A DNA stretch of 36,093 nt from Endozoicomonas acroporae (GTDB lineage Bacteria; Pseudomonadota; Gammaproteobacteria; Pseudomonadales; Endozoicomonadaceae), in NCBI RefSeq assembly GCF_002864045.1, contig NZ_PJPV01000082.1, positions 1-36,093 on the forward strand, written 5' to 3'. Made by a program: the position numbers and the translations under genes. Within the stretch, counting starts at the first letter, position 1, and each line of letters begins with the position of its first letter. The notes under the pieces are model-generated. The model was not told the DNA's origin. It saw only the letters and a list, made by a program, of their open reading frames with translations, and ran no database searches. Positions 25,155-33,049 of the stretch are shown here, one piece after another.

Positions 25155-25822
25155 CCGCCCGTGATGTTTTAAACCGTGCTTTTCCCGTCATGCCTGTGAT
25201 GGTGATCGATACCATTGACCAGGCCCTGCCCATGGCCAGGGCCCTGTACGATGGCGGTATCTCGGTATTTGAGGTGACCCTGCGCAGCGAGTGTGCCGTT
25301 GCTGCGATTCAACGGATTAAACAGGAGATGCCTGACTGTCTGGTGGGTGCCGGTACGGTGGTGAACCCGGAACAATTACTGGCGGTTCATCAGGCCGGTG
25401 CCGATTTTGTTATTTCTCCGGGTGCGACCCCTGCGCTTCTTAAGGCGTCCAGAGAGCAAAATATCCTGTTATTGCCGGGTGTATCTTCTCCGTCAGAGGT
25501 TATGCAGGCCCTTGATTATGGGTTTGATGTATTGAAGTTGTTCCCGGCAGAAGTCGCAGGCGGGCAATCTATGTTAAAATTTCTGGCTGGCCCGTTTCCT
25601 CAGGTGACCTTTTGTCCTACCGGGGGCATTAATCCGGAAAACTACCAGGATTATCTGGCACTGGATAATGTTCTGTGCGTAGGTGGTTCCTGGCTGGTAC
25701 CTGAATCGGTGGTTGAAAGTGGCAACTGGAGCGAAATAACGTTTTTAGCTAAACAGTTAGCTCAACAGTTGGCACGCCGATTCCCTGCCGCAATACTTCT
25801 CGGGTATTGCGGTATAAAATAA
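25148..25822 (+). CDS. eda: KDPG aldolase (2-dehydro-3-deoxyphosphogluconate aldolase)
   Basis: Splits KDPG into pyruvate and glyceraldehyde 3-phosphate, the last step of the pathway. 224 residues, about ten longer than many Eda proteins. The catalytic glutamate is in FEVTLRS, the Schiff-base lysine in DVLKLFPAEV, and GAGTV, PGATP and CPTGGINPEN are all present. The C-terminal extra residues (FPAAILLGYCGIK) are encoded by a hairpin-forming stretch, so the original stop may have been earlier. It overlaps kdgK by seven bases. Confidence 0.94.
   Translation: MLTARDVLNRAFPVMPVMVIDTIDQALPMARALYDGGISVFEVTLRSECAVAAIQRIKQEMPDCLVGAGTVVNPEQLLAVHQAGADFVISPGATPALLKASREQNILLLPGVSSPSEVMQALDYGFDVLKLFPAEVAGGQSMLKFLAGPFPQVTFCPTGGINPENYQDYLALDNVLCVGGSWLVPESVVESGNWSEITFLAKQLAQQLARRFPAAILLGYCGIK
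25788..25812 (+). other. Hairpin at the eda/uxuR junction
   Basis: Perfect 9-bp arms CCGCAATAC and GTATTGCGG with a 7-nt loop lie at the end of eda, 43 bp before the uxuR start. No T-run follows (TATAAAATAAA). It may limit read-through into uxuR or protect the upstream message. Confidence 0.5.
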
Positions 25823-25854
25823 ACCAACAGACTCAAAAAGTGGCACAAAACCCA

Positions 25855-26625
25855 ATGCTTGTCCTGTCAGAACCCAAGCGGCTATATCAGAAAATTGGAC
25901 GTGATATCCGCCAGCAGATTATTGATGGTGTCTACGCGGTAGGCAGCCGCCTGCCGGCTGAACGGGATATTGCAACCACGCTCAATGTCAGCCGCACTAT
26001 TGTACGTGAAGCGCTGATTATGCTCGAACTGGAAGGCCTGATTGAAGTGCGTAAAGGCTCAGGCATTCATGTTATCGCCAGTGAACGTAACCCGCCTGCC
26101 TCCGCATCCGATGATCACGATCTCGTCAGTGCCAATGACGTTGGCCCATTTGAGTTACTGCAGGCAAGGCAACTGATCGAAAGCCATGTGGCTGCATTTG
26201 CGGCAACCCAGCTGAATAAGTCCAACCTGCAAAACATGAAAGCGGCTCTCGAACTGGAGAAAAAGGAAATTCGCCAGGGCATTAACAGTGGCAAGGGTGA
26301 CGAGCTGTTTCATATTGCCGTGGCGGAAGCCACCCAGAACAGTGTACTGGTGACCTTAACTCAGCAACTGTGGGACATCCGCAAAAACAGCGCCATGTGG
26401 AAACGTCTCCATGAATGGATTGACAAGGTAGACTATCTTGAAGAGTGGGTGAGCGATCATGAAAGGATTATTGAGGCTTTATCCCAGCGCAAATCGGAAG
26501 CGGCACGGGATGCCATGTGGCAACATCTTGAGAATGTAAAAACCACGCTCCTGAGGGTTTCTGACAATACTGAAGACTCTTTTGACCGCTTTTTGTTTGA
26601 CTACAGTCCGTCCGTGATTTCTTAG
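25855..26625 (+). CDS. uxuR: GntR-family regulator of hexuronate genes (UxuR-like)
   Basis: 256 residues from the ATG at 25855; the frame stays open back to a TTG at 25807 inside eda, but the shorter form aligns with E. coli ExuR/UxuR. Residues about 8-72 are the FadR-subgroup winged helix (LYQKIGRDIRQQIIDGVY, LPAERDIATTLNVSRTIVREALIMLE, VRKGSGIHV). The C-terminal FCD domain contains GPFELLQARQLIESHVAAFAA, FHIAVAEATQNSVL and AMWQHLENVKTTLL, all near-identical to UxuR/ExuR. It likely represses this operon through the AAATTGG/CCAATTT site before uxaC. Its stop codon overlaps the boundary of a palindromic element, whose removal would still leave TAA in frame. Confidence 0.92.
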   Translation: MLVLSEPKRLYQKIGRDIRQQIIDGVYAVGSRLPAERDIATTLNVSRTIVREALIMLELEGLIEVRKGSGIHVIASERNPPASASDDHDLVSANDVGPFELLQARQLIESHVAAFAATQLNKSNLQNMKAALELEKKEIRQGINSGKGDELFHIAVAEATQNSVLVTLTQQLWDIRKNSAMWKRLHEWIDKVDYLEEWVSDHERIIEALSQRKSEAARDAMWQHLENVKTTLLRVSDNTEDSFDRFLFDYSPSVIS

Positions 26626-26794
26626 GAATTGCCCCGGAATAATTTGCACATCTCTGAGCTTCAAAACTACGTTCGTCCTGAGCCTGTCGAAGGTCGTGAA
26701 CTCCGGCCTCATGTATTGTGCCAATCACCCTTCGACAAGCTCAGGATGAACGGAGATCGAGTTTAAAATGTCGAAATTATTTCGGGACAATTCC
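26625..26794. repeat. MITE-like palindromic element 1
   Basis: About 170 bp with 27-bp terminal inverted repeats (26625-26651 and 26768-26794, four mismatches; ends GGAATTG/CAATTCC), flanked by TTA on both sides, a possible 3-bp target duplication. Inside is a second inverted repeat (26670-26693 with 26729-26752). The core 26667-26759 recurs inverted at 32740-32835. It encodes nothing. Confidence 0.75.
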
Positions 26795-26797
26795 TTA

Positions 26798-26873
26798 ACG
26801 AAGACACAAAGGTTTTCCCGGGTTTGCCTGAGCTACGCTCAGCAAACAAAAAAGATTTCCTTTGTGCCTTCGT
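26798..26873. repeat. Second palindromic repeat beside element 1
   Basis: Fifteen-base arms (26798-26812 and 26859-26873, one mismatch) enclose an inner hairpin around 26822-26846. It starts four bases after element 1. Similar bases (GGCACAAAG) are seen near 11657. Confidence 0.6.
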
Positions 26874-26985
26874 CTCTTTGTGGTTCAAGGCTTTTATAAC
26901 TTTTGCAATTCTCTCCGCTTGGGAATGCACACCGAACCTCTCAGCAAATGGCTGCCGAAAGAAAGCCCCTGATCAAGACAAACAT

Positions 26986-27027
26986 CTGATTTAAATCAAT
27001 ATTAAGAAAAAAATCTTATTTTATACT
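26986..27027 (+). promoter_or_regulatory. FNR-like class II promoter for the peptide ABC operon
   Basis: CTGATttaaATCAA at 26986-26999 matches the FNR consensus at nine of ten positions; TATACT at 27022-27027 is a good -10. The predicted start near 27034 puts the box centre 41.5 bp upstream. The predicted leader is about 178 nt. The rest of 26874-27211 shows nothing else apart from a 19-bp dispersed match at 26921. Confidence 0.65.
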
Positions 27028-27211
27028 CGCCGGGCGGTATTTTTTCTTGAATTTTCTTTATAAGCAGTCGTGTAGGTATATCGGCAATTCTTGAATGGCT
27101 ACTGATAAAGCCCAGGAGCCCGGCAACACGACGACTGGCGTATAAGCATGCACCAGGCTTATATAGTTAGTAGTTCCATATCATAAATTAGAAATATTGA
27201 TGGGCTTAGTG

Positions 27212-28729
27212 ATGATAAAAGCAGTAAAGGCTGCCATAGCCGTCGGCATGGCAGTTGTCCTTTCCGCCTGCGGGGGAGCAGAAGAAGCGGTCAAGATGAA
27301 AGACACCCTGGTGGTTGGCCAGGGTGCGGATGCCAAAACCCTTGACCCCCATGCCACCAATGACCAGCCTTCTTCCCGGGTGGCGGTTCAGATTTACAGC
27401 CAGCTGGTTGAGACAGACAAGGACATGAATATCGTGCCTGGTCTGGCTGAATCCTGGAAAAGTCTGGATGACAGAACCACCCAGTTTACGCTGAGGAAAG
27501 GTGTCAAATTCCATAATGGTGAAGAACTGAAGGCATCTGACGTTAAATTCACACTGGAAGCCATGATCGCTTCGCCAACGGTGGCTCATATCGTCAACTC
27601 CATCAGCACGGTAGAAGTGGTTGATGACTACACGGTGAACGTCATCACCAAAGAGCCTTTTGGTCCTCTGCTTTATCATCTCACGCACACTGCTGCGTCC
27701 ATTCTGAATGAGAAAGCCGTTAAAGCGGCGGGTGACAGCTATGGCCAGAAACCAGTGGGAACCGGCCCATACCAGTTTGTTGACTGGGCTGTGGGTGATC
27801 GCATCACGCTGAAAGCCTTCGATCATTACTACGGTGGCAAACAGGAAATTCCTAACGTTGTCTTCCGTAATATTCCAGAAGGCACTAACCGTGCCATCGC
27901 CTTGGAAACCGGCGAAATCGATATCGGTTATGACCTTGAACCTATCGACAAAGACACGGTTCGCAGTAAGGACAACCTGACACTGGTGGAAGAAGAGTCG
28001 TTCTCTGTTGCCTACCTGGGCTTCAACACCAAAAAAGCGCCCTACGACAATGTGAAAGTACGTCAGGCGATTTCTTATGCCATCAATGCGGATGACATCG
28101 TCGAAGCGGTACTGATGGGTGCCGGTTCCCCGTCAAGCTCACCGATTGGTCCCAAGGTATTTGGATTCAACCCGAATATCGAAAGATACCAGCAGAACTT
28201 CGATAAAGCCCGTGAGCTTCTGACAGAAGCGGGTTATGCCGACGGTTTCAAAACCTCTATCTGGACCAACGACAATCCTACCCGTGTCCAGATCGCCCAG
28301 GTTCTGCAGGCTCAGCTGCGTCAGGTCGGTATCGATATGTCCATCGAAGTGGTTGAGTGGGGCGCATTCCTGGATGGTACCTCCCGTGGTGACCACGATA
28401 TGTTCATTATGGGCTGGGTAACCGTGACCGGCGATGCTGACTATGGCCTCTATGCACTGTTCAACTCCGCTACCCACGGCGGTGCCGGTAACCGTTCGTT
28501 CTACAGCAATGCAGAGGTGGACCAGCTGCTGAATCAGGCCCGTACTTCCACTGACGCTGGTGAACGAAAAGAGCTGTACGGCAAGATTCAGGTAATTCTG
28601 CAAAACGAAGTGCCAACATTCTCCATCTATGATCAGTACCAGAACATTGGTATCCAGAAGAATGTGCTTGGCTTCAGCATGGCACCTGCGGGCCACCACA
28701 AAATCAGAGGTGTCCGCTTCCAGGGCTAA
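27212..28729 (+). CDS. Peptide-type ABC transporter substrate-binding lipoprotein
   Basis: The periplasmic, membrane-anchored receptor of a dipeptide/oligopeptide (family 5) importer. The start at 27212 gives a compact lipoprotein signal: MIKAVKAAIAVGMAVVLSAC, basic n-region, hydrophobic core, lipobox LSAC. Upstream ATG (27200) and TTG (27197) codons are in frame, and none has a clear ribosome binding site. The mature part shows the SBP_bac_5 pattern: LDPHATND, GLAESWKSLDD, FTLRKGVKFHNGEELKASDV, PVGTGPYQF and YLGFNTKKAPYDNVKVRQAISYAIN. About 505 residues. It lies first in the operon, with a hairpin after it as often seen when the receptor is made in excess. Ligand could be peptides or another solute handled by this family. 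Confidence 0.92.
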   Translation: MIKAVKAAIAVGMAVVLSACGGAEEAVKMKDTLVVGQGADAKTLDPHATNDQPSSRVAVQIYSQLVETDKDMNIVPGLAESWKSLDDRTTQFTLRKGVKFHNGEELKASDVKFTLEAMIASPTVAHIVNSISTVEVVDDYTVNVITKEPFGPLLYHLTHTAASILNEKAVKAAGDSYGQKPVGTGPYQFVDWAVGDRITLKAFDHYYGGKQEIPNVVFRNIPEGTNRAIALETGEIDIGYDLEPIDKDTVRSKDNLTLVEEESFSVAYLGFNTKKAPYDNVKVRQAISYAINADDIVEAVLMGAGSPSSSPIGPKVFGFNPNIERYQQNFDKARELLTEAGYADGFKTSIWTNDNPTRVQIAQVLQAQLRQVGIDMSIEVVEWGAFLDGTSRGDHDMFIMGWVTVTGDADYGLYALFNSATHGGAGNRSFYSNAEVDQLLNQARTSTDAGERKELYGKIQVILQNEVPTFSIYDQYQNIGIQKNVLGFSMAPAGHHKIRGVRFQG

Positions 28730-28772
28730 TTTGAGTCTGACCATCACGCTGCCCTGTGCAACGTGACTTTCT

Positions 28773-28799
28773 GCCCATCAACGCTCTTTACCGATGGGC
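28773..28799 (+). other. Intercistronic hairpin after the receptor gene
   Basis: Perfect 7-bp arms GCCCATC / GATGGGC with a 13-nt loop, in the 92-bp gap before the first permease gene. No T-run. Fits an mRNA-stabilising stem raising receptor levels over the membrane parts. Confidence 0.5.
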
Positions 28800-28821
28800 T
28801 CAGCCCCTTATCAGGTGAACC

Positions 28822-29748
28822 ATGCATAGATTTATACTCAAAAGGCTATTGCTGCTGATACCCGTGTTGCTGGGTGTTTCCCTGCTGGTATTTGCCATCA
28901 TGTCCTTCACCCCCGGCGATCCGGCACAATTGATTCTCGGGGAAAATGCACCGCCTGAAGCAGTGGCCGAATTGCGGGAAGAAATGGGGCTAAATGATCC
29001 GTTTTTGCTGCGTTATGCCCGCTTTGTCGGGAATGCGGCGACGGGTGACCTGGGCCAGTCCTACACCAGTGGCCGAGATGTATTTGATGAAATTTTTTCC
29101 CGATTCCCTAACACGCTGATTCTTGCAGCGCTGGGTGTAGTGATTGCAGTGATTATTGGTATCCCCATCGGGATCATCTCTGCTACACGACAGTATTCAA
29201 TGATTGACAGTGGTTCGATGTTTTTCGCCCTGCTGGGTGTCTCCATGCCCAACTTCTGGCTGGGTTTGATGATGATTCTGCTGTTCTCCGTCAACCTCGG
29301 CTGGGTGCCCTCCGGTGGCTATTCCAGCTGGAGTTCGCTGATCATGCCCGCTATCACACTGGGCACCGGTTCTGCCGCCATTATTACCCGGATGACCCGT
29401 TCTTCCATGCTGGAAGTCATCCGTCAGGATTACATCCGTACCGCCCGCGCCAAAGGTGTGGCTGAGAATGTGGTGATTAACCGCCATGCCCTGAAAAATG
29501 CCCTGATCCCGGTGATCACCGTGATCGGTTTGCAGTTTGGTATGTTGCTCGGTGGTGCGGTACTGACCGAGACCGTGTTCTCCTGGCCAGGTGTTGGCCG
29601 GATGATGGTGGACGCGATTCGCCAGAAAGATGCGCCAACCGTTCTGGGTACCGTGGTATTCCTTGCCACCACGTTCAGTCTGGTCAACCTGCTGGTGGAT
29701 CTGCTGTACGGTTTTGTTGACCCTCGTATCAAATCCCAGTACGCCTAA
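28822..29748 (+). CDS. Peptide-type ABC transporter permease (DppB/OppB type)
   Basis: 308-residue inner-membrane permease with six predicted helices. The N-terminal MHRFILKRLLLLIPVLLGVSLLVF is the family's first helix, followed by FTPGDPAQLILGENAPPEAVAELREEMGLNDP, the characteristic DppB/OppB periplasmic loop. The EAA coupling motif for the ATPases is RQDYIRTARAKGVAENVVINRHALKNALIPV. The ribosome binding site GGTGA is close to the ATG. It forms the translocation pore with the next gene's product. Confidence 0.94.
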   Translation: MHRFILKRLLLLIPVLLGVSLLVFAIMSFTPGDPAQLILGENAPPEAVAELREEMGLNDPFLLRYARFVGNAATGDLGQSYTSGRDVFDEIFSRFPNTLILAALGVVIAVIIGIPIGIISATRQYSMIDSGSMFFALLGVSMPNFWLGLMMILLFSVNLGWVPSGGYSSWSSLIMPAITLGTGSAAIITRMTRSSMLEVIRQDYIRTARAKGVAENVVINRHALKNALIPVITVIGLQFGMLLGGAVLTETVFSWPGVGRMMVDAIRQKDAPTVLGTVVFLATTFSLVNLLVDLLYGFVDPRIKSQYA

Positions 29749-29760
29749 GGAGCAAGAATC

Positions 29761-30681
29761 ATGTCTCAGGAAATGACGCTGGATCCAGCACAGGGTCAGC
29801 TGGATAAGAGCCCGGCAAAAGGGGCACCGAAGAAACGCAGCCAGTGGTTAGAAGTCTGGCATCGTCTAAAGCGTGACAAAATGGCCATGCTGGGTCTGTT
29901 GATCATCACCCTGGTGGTGCTGGCGGCCATCTTTGCCGATGTGATTGCCGACTATGAGACGGTGGTCATTGCCCAGAATCTTTCTGATCGTCTGCAGGGG
30001 CCCAGTGCCCAGTACTGGCTGGGAACCGATGAGTTTGGCCGGGATATTTTTGCCCGGATCATTCACGGCACCCGGGTCTCTCTGATGGTAGGGGTACTCT
30101 CTGTGGCCATCGCCATTGTCATGGGCGGCGGACTCGGTGCGGTGGCCGGTTACTACGGCGGCAAGATTGATAACGTCATCATGCGGGTGATGGATATCTT
30201 CCTGGCCGTGCCCAGTATTCTGTTGGCCATTGCCATTGTTTCCGCGCTCGGGGCCAACCTGATGAACCTGATGCTGGCCATCGCGATTTCCAGCGTCCCT
30301 ACCTACGCACGTGTGGTGCGTGCATCTGTGCTGACCATTCGTGACCAGGAATTTATCGAAGCCGCCCGGGCTATTGGTGCCAGTGACCTGCGGATTATTT
30401 TCCGCCATATCATTCCTAACTGTCTGTCACCGGTCATTGTACAGGGTGCGCTGGGGGTGGCGGGAGCTATTTTGTCCACAGCGGGTTTGAGCTTTATTGG
30501 TCTTGGTATTCAGCCACCCGAACCGGAGTGGGGGGCAATGCTTGCCGGTGGTCGTCAGTATCTGCGCCATGCATGGCATGTGACGACCTTCCCGGGTCTG
30601 ACCATTATGATCACGATTCTTGCCCTGAACCTGCTGGGTGATGGTCTTCGTGATGCCCTTGATCCACGACTGAAACATTAA
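29761..30681 (+). CDS. Peptide-type ABC transporter permease (DppC/OppC type)
   Basis: 306-residue second permease. A 35-residue polar cytoplasmic head precedes helix 1 (KMAMLGLLIITLVVLAAIFADVIADY), then the OppC-type HWLGTDEFGRDIFARIIHG variant (here YWLGTDEFGRD), and the EAA loop RDQEFIEAARAIGASDLRIIFRHIIPN. The C-terminus has LSFIGLGIQPPEPEWGAMLAGGRQYL, standard for this family. AGGAG precedes the ATG, 12 bp after the previous stop. Confidence 0.94.
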   Translation: MSQEMTLDPAQGQLDKSPAKGAPKKRSQWLEVWHRLKRDKMAMLGLLIITLVVLAAIFADVIADYETVVIAQNLSDRLQGPSAQYWLGTDEFGRDIFARIIHGTRVSLMVGVLSVAIAIVMGGGLGAVAGYYGGKIDNVIMRVMDIFLAVPSILLAIAIVSALGANLMNLMLAIAISSVPTYARVVRASVLTIRDQEFIEAARAIGASDLRIIFRHIIPNCLSPVIVQGALGVAGAILSTAGLSFIGLGIQPPEPEWGAMLAGGRQYLRHAWHVTTFPGLTIMITILALNLLGDGLRDALDPRLKH

Positions 30682-30704
30682 CAGGCCCTAGTTAGAGAAA
30701 TGCT

Positions 30705-31721
30705 ATGACAGAACAAGCAAACACACAGGATCTGTTGTCTATAGAGGACCTCAGCATCGTGTATGAAGTGGATGGTGAAACCACCTACGCGGTCAACGGC
30801 TTGAATATCACCCTGAAGCGGGGGGAAACCCTTGGCTTGATCGGAGAAACCGGTGCCGGCAAAACGACAACCGCCCTTGGTATTATGGGTCTGGTGCCTA
30901 ACCCTCCCGGCCGGGTTGTCAGTGGTAAAGTGGTCTTTGATGGTGAAGACCTGCTGCAAATGCCAAAAGAGAAAATGCGTGGCGTTCGGGGTAATCGGAT
31001 TTCCATGATTTTCCAGGATCCCATGACCTCTCTGAACCCGGTGATGACGGTCGGGGAGCAAATCGCCGAAGTGATCCTTATCCACGAAGGCGTCAGCAAA
31101 AAAGCGTCTTTCCAGAAAGCTGGCGAGATGCTGGAGATGGTGGGCATTCCGGCGGTCCGGGCGGGGGACTTTCCGCACCAGTTTTCCGGCGGTATGAAAC
31201 AACGGGTAGTGATTGCCATTGCTCTTGCCTGTAACCCGGATCTGCTGATCGCTGATGAGCCCACCACGGCACTGGATGTCACCATTCAGGCCCAGGTACT
31301 GGATCTCATGAAAGATCTGAAAAGCCGTTACAACACCGCGATGATTCTGATCACCCACGACCTGGGGGTGGTTGCCCAAGTGTGCGACAAAGTGGCGATT
31401 ATGTACGCCGGTGAAGTGGTGGAGAGTGGTGATATTCGTGATGTCTATGAAAATACCAAACACCCTTACACCAGGGGGCTGTTTGGTTCGATTCCCGATC
31501 TCGATCACTCGGTTGGACGACTGAACCCCATTAAAGGCATGATGCCGGACCCGACAGACCCACCGTCCGGTTGCAAGTTCCATCCCCGTTGTCCGGATGC
31601 CACAGCAACCTGTGCGGCATCAGAACCGGCACCGGTTTTGACCGAAACCGGCCATGTTGCCCGCTGTCTTATGTTGCAGTCGATGGTAGAGCCAACAGAC
31701 GTTAACAGGGTGCAGGGGTAA
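30705..31721 (+). CDS. Peptide-type ABC transporter ATPase (DppD/OppD type)
   Basis: 338-residue cytoplasmic ATPase. Walker A is GETGAGKT (47-54), signature FSGGMKQR (160-167), Walker B LLIADEP with D184/E185, switch histidine in [11 protein letters not shown]. The C-terminal oligopeptide/dipeptide extension contains the cysteine cluster [15 protein letters not shown], which in this family can bind an Fe-S or metal centre. It pairs with the following ATPase to drive import. Confidence 0.94.
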   Translation: MTEQANTQDLLSIEDLSIVYEVDGETTYAVNGLNITLKRGETLGLIGETGAGKTTTALGIMGLVPNPPGRVVSGKVVFDGEDLLQMPKEKMRGVRGNRISMIFQDPMTSLNPVMTVGEQIAEVILIHEGVSKKASFQKAGEMLEMVGIPAVRAGDFPHQFSGGMKQRVVIAIALACNPDLLIADEPTTALDVTIQAQVLDLMKDLKSRYNTAMILITHDLGVVAQVCDKVAIMYAGEVVESGDIRDVYENTKHPYTRGLFGSIPDLDHSVGRLNPIKGMMPDPTDPPSGCKFHPRCPDATATCAASEPAPVLTETGHVARCLMLQSMVEPTDVNRVQG

Positions 31722-31725
31722 GGTT

Positions 31726-32682
31726 ATGTCAGACACTATTCTGGAAGTCAGAGACCTCAAAAAATATTTCCCGACCCCCAAAGGCACGCTGCATGCGGTG
31801 GATGGCGTTAACTTTGCCATCAACAAAGGGAAAACCCTGGGCATTGTCGGTGAGTCCGGCTGCGGTAAGTCCACCACCGGCCGGGTCATCCTGCGGTTGC
31901 TGGAAGCCACCGATGGCGACATCCTGTTTGAAGGACAGAATATTCGCCACTTCAACAAAGATCAGATGCGACGACTGCGTGAAGATATGCAGATTATCTT
32001 CCAGGATCCTTTTGCCTCTTTGAACCCCCGGATGACCGCCAGTGAAATCATTGGTGAACCGCTGCTGATTCACAATAAAGTGAAGAATAAGCAGGAGCTG
32101 ACTGAACGTGTCGCTGAATTAATGGAGCTGGTTGGCCTTAGCCCTCGACTGGTCAACACTTATCCCCATGAGCTGGACGGTGGTAGACGGCAGCGTATTG
32201 GTATAGCCCGTGCGCTTGCGCTGAAACCAAAGTTCATTATCTGTGATGAGCCGGTATCGGCGCTGGATGTATCCATTCAGGCGCAGATTCTGAACCTGAT
32301 GCAGGATCTGCAGGAGCAGCTTGGACTCACTTATATCTTCATTACTCACGATTTATCAGTGGTTAAGCATTTCTCCGATGAAATCGCGGTTATGTACCTG
32401 GGGCAGCTGATTGAGAAAGCACCGGCAAGGGACTTGTTCAGCAACCCGACTCACCCTTATACCAGGGCCTTGCTATCGGCTATTCCTTCGATTCATCTGG
32501 ACCATAAGATGGAACGTGAGGTGCTGCAGGGCGAAATTACCTCACCCATCAACCCGGCACCTGGCTGTCGCTTTGCGCCCCGTTGCAAGTATGCAGCACC
32601 GGAGTGCACCTCCAGAGAGATTCACCTTAACGAGATCAATGATGGGCACTTTGTTGCCTGTGCCATGGCTGGGAAAGGTTGA
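31726..32682 (+). CDS. Peptide-type ABC transporter ATPase (DppF/OppF type) with variant signature
   Basis: 318-residue second ATPase, four bases after the previous stop, with AAGG before the ATG. Walker A is GESGCGKS (42-49), Q-loop [14 protein letters not shown], Walker B IICDEP (D174/E175), switch histidine in [12 protein letters not shown], and the C-terminal cysteine cluster [15 protein letters not shown]. The ABC signature reads LDGGR (150-154) where LSGGQ is usual, so the ATP-contacting serine is aspartate. The partner has a near-consensus signature, implying two unequal ATP sites. I have an impression that this variant exists in other DppF-like proteins; I cannot check. Confidence 0.94.
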   Translation: MSDTILEVRDLKKYFPTPKGTLHAVDGVNFAINKGKTLGIVGESGCGKSTTGRVILRLLEATDGDILFEGQNIRHFNKDQMRRLREDMQIIFQDPFASLNPRMTASEIIGEPLLIHNKVKNKQELTERVAELMELVGLSPRLVNTYPHELDGGRRQRIGIARALALKPKFIICDEPVSALDVSIQAQILNLMQDLQEQLGLTYIFITHDLSVVKHFSDEIAVMYLGQLIEKAPARDLFSNPTHPYTRALLSAIPSIHLDHKMEREVLQGEITSPINPAPGCRFAPRCKYAAPECTSREIHLNEINDGHFVACAMAGKG

Positions 32683-32710
32683 CCCTCTTGAAATTTATGA
32701 GGTGATACTA

Positions 32711-32878
32711 GTACATGGTTTCAATGAGTTTGACGTGTACGATCTCCGTTCACCCTGAGCGGAGTCGAAGGGTGCTTGGCACGATCTATCAGAGTCCGGA
32801 GTTTCCGCCCTTCGACAGGCTCAGGACGAACGGAGTGCGGAGGCACGACCACCCATCAAATCCATTGAAACCATGTAC
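32711..32878. repeat. MITE-like palindromic element 2
   Basis: 168 bp with 25-bp outer inverted repeats (32711-32735 and 32854-32878, a few mismatches) and inner arms 32744-32774 / 32806-32835. The core 32740-32835 is the inverted counterpart of 26667-26759 at roughly 80 percent identity by eye. The outer arms differ from those of element 1. It begins 29 bp after the ABC operon. Confidence 0.75.
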
Positions 32879-32879
32879 C

Positions 32880-32936
32880 AGGGTCTGTTGACGTTTCGTT
32901 GCGAGCTCAGTACACAACGAATCGTCAACAGACCCT
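32880..32936. repeat. 22-bp-arm palindrome next to element 2
   Basis: Arms 32880-32901 and 32915-32936 pair at 21 of 22 positions around a 13-nt loop. It could act as a strong hairpin after the operon, but no T-run follows. One arm recurs at 11738-11759, so it is a dispersed repeat. Confidence 0.8.
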
Positions 32937-33049
32937 GAGCAGACTGTATTAAAGCACTGAAAAAGATTCCGGATAACTTCAACTTGAAAGGAACGTTCTT
33001 ATTATTTTGTTGTCCAAAATGCCCTGACACTGGCATTCATAAATCAGGC

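Noticed and set aside
26625..26625. Truncation of uxuR by the palindromic element
   Set aside because: Restoring the presumed empty site still gives a stop (TAA) at the same codon.
26625..26873. CRISPR array
   Set aside because: The repeats are inverted and unequal, without regular spacers; they are palindromic elements.
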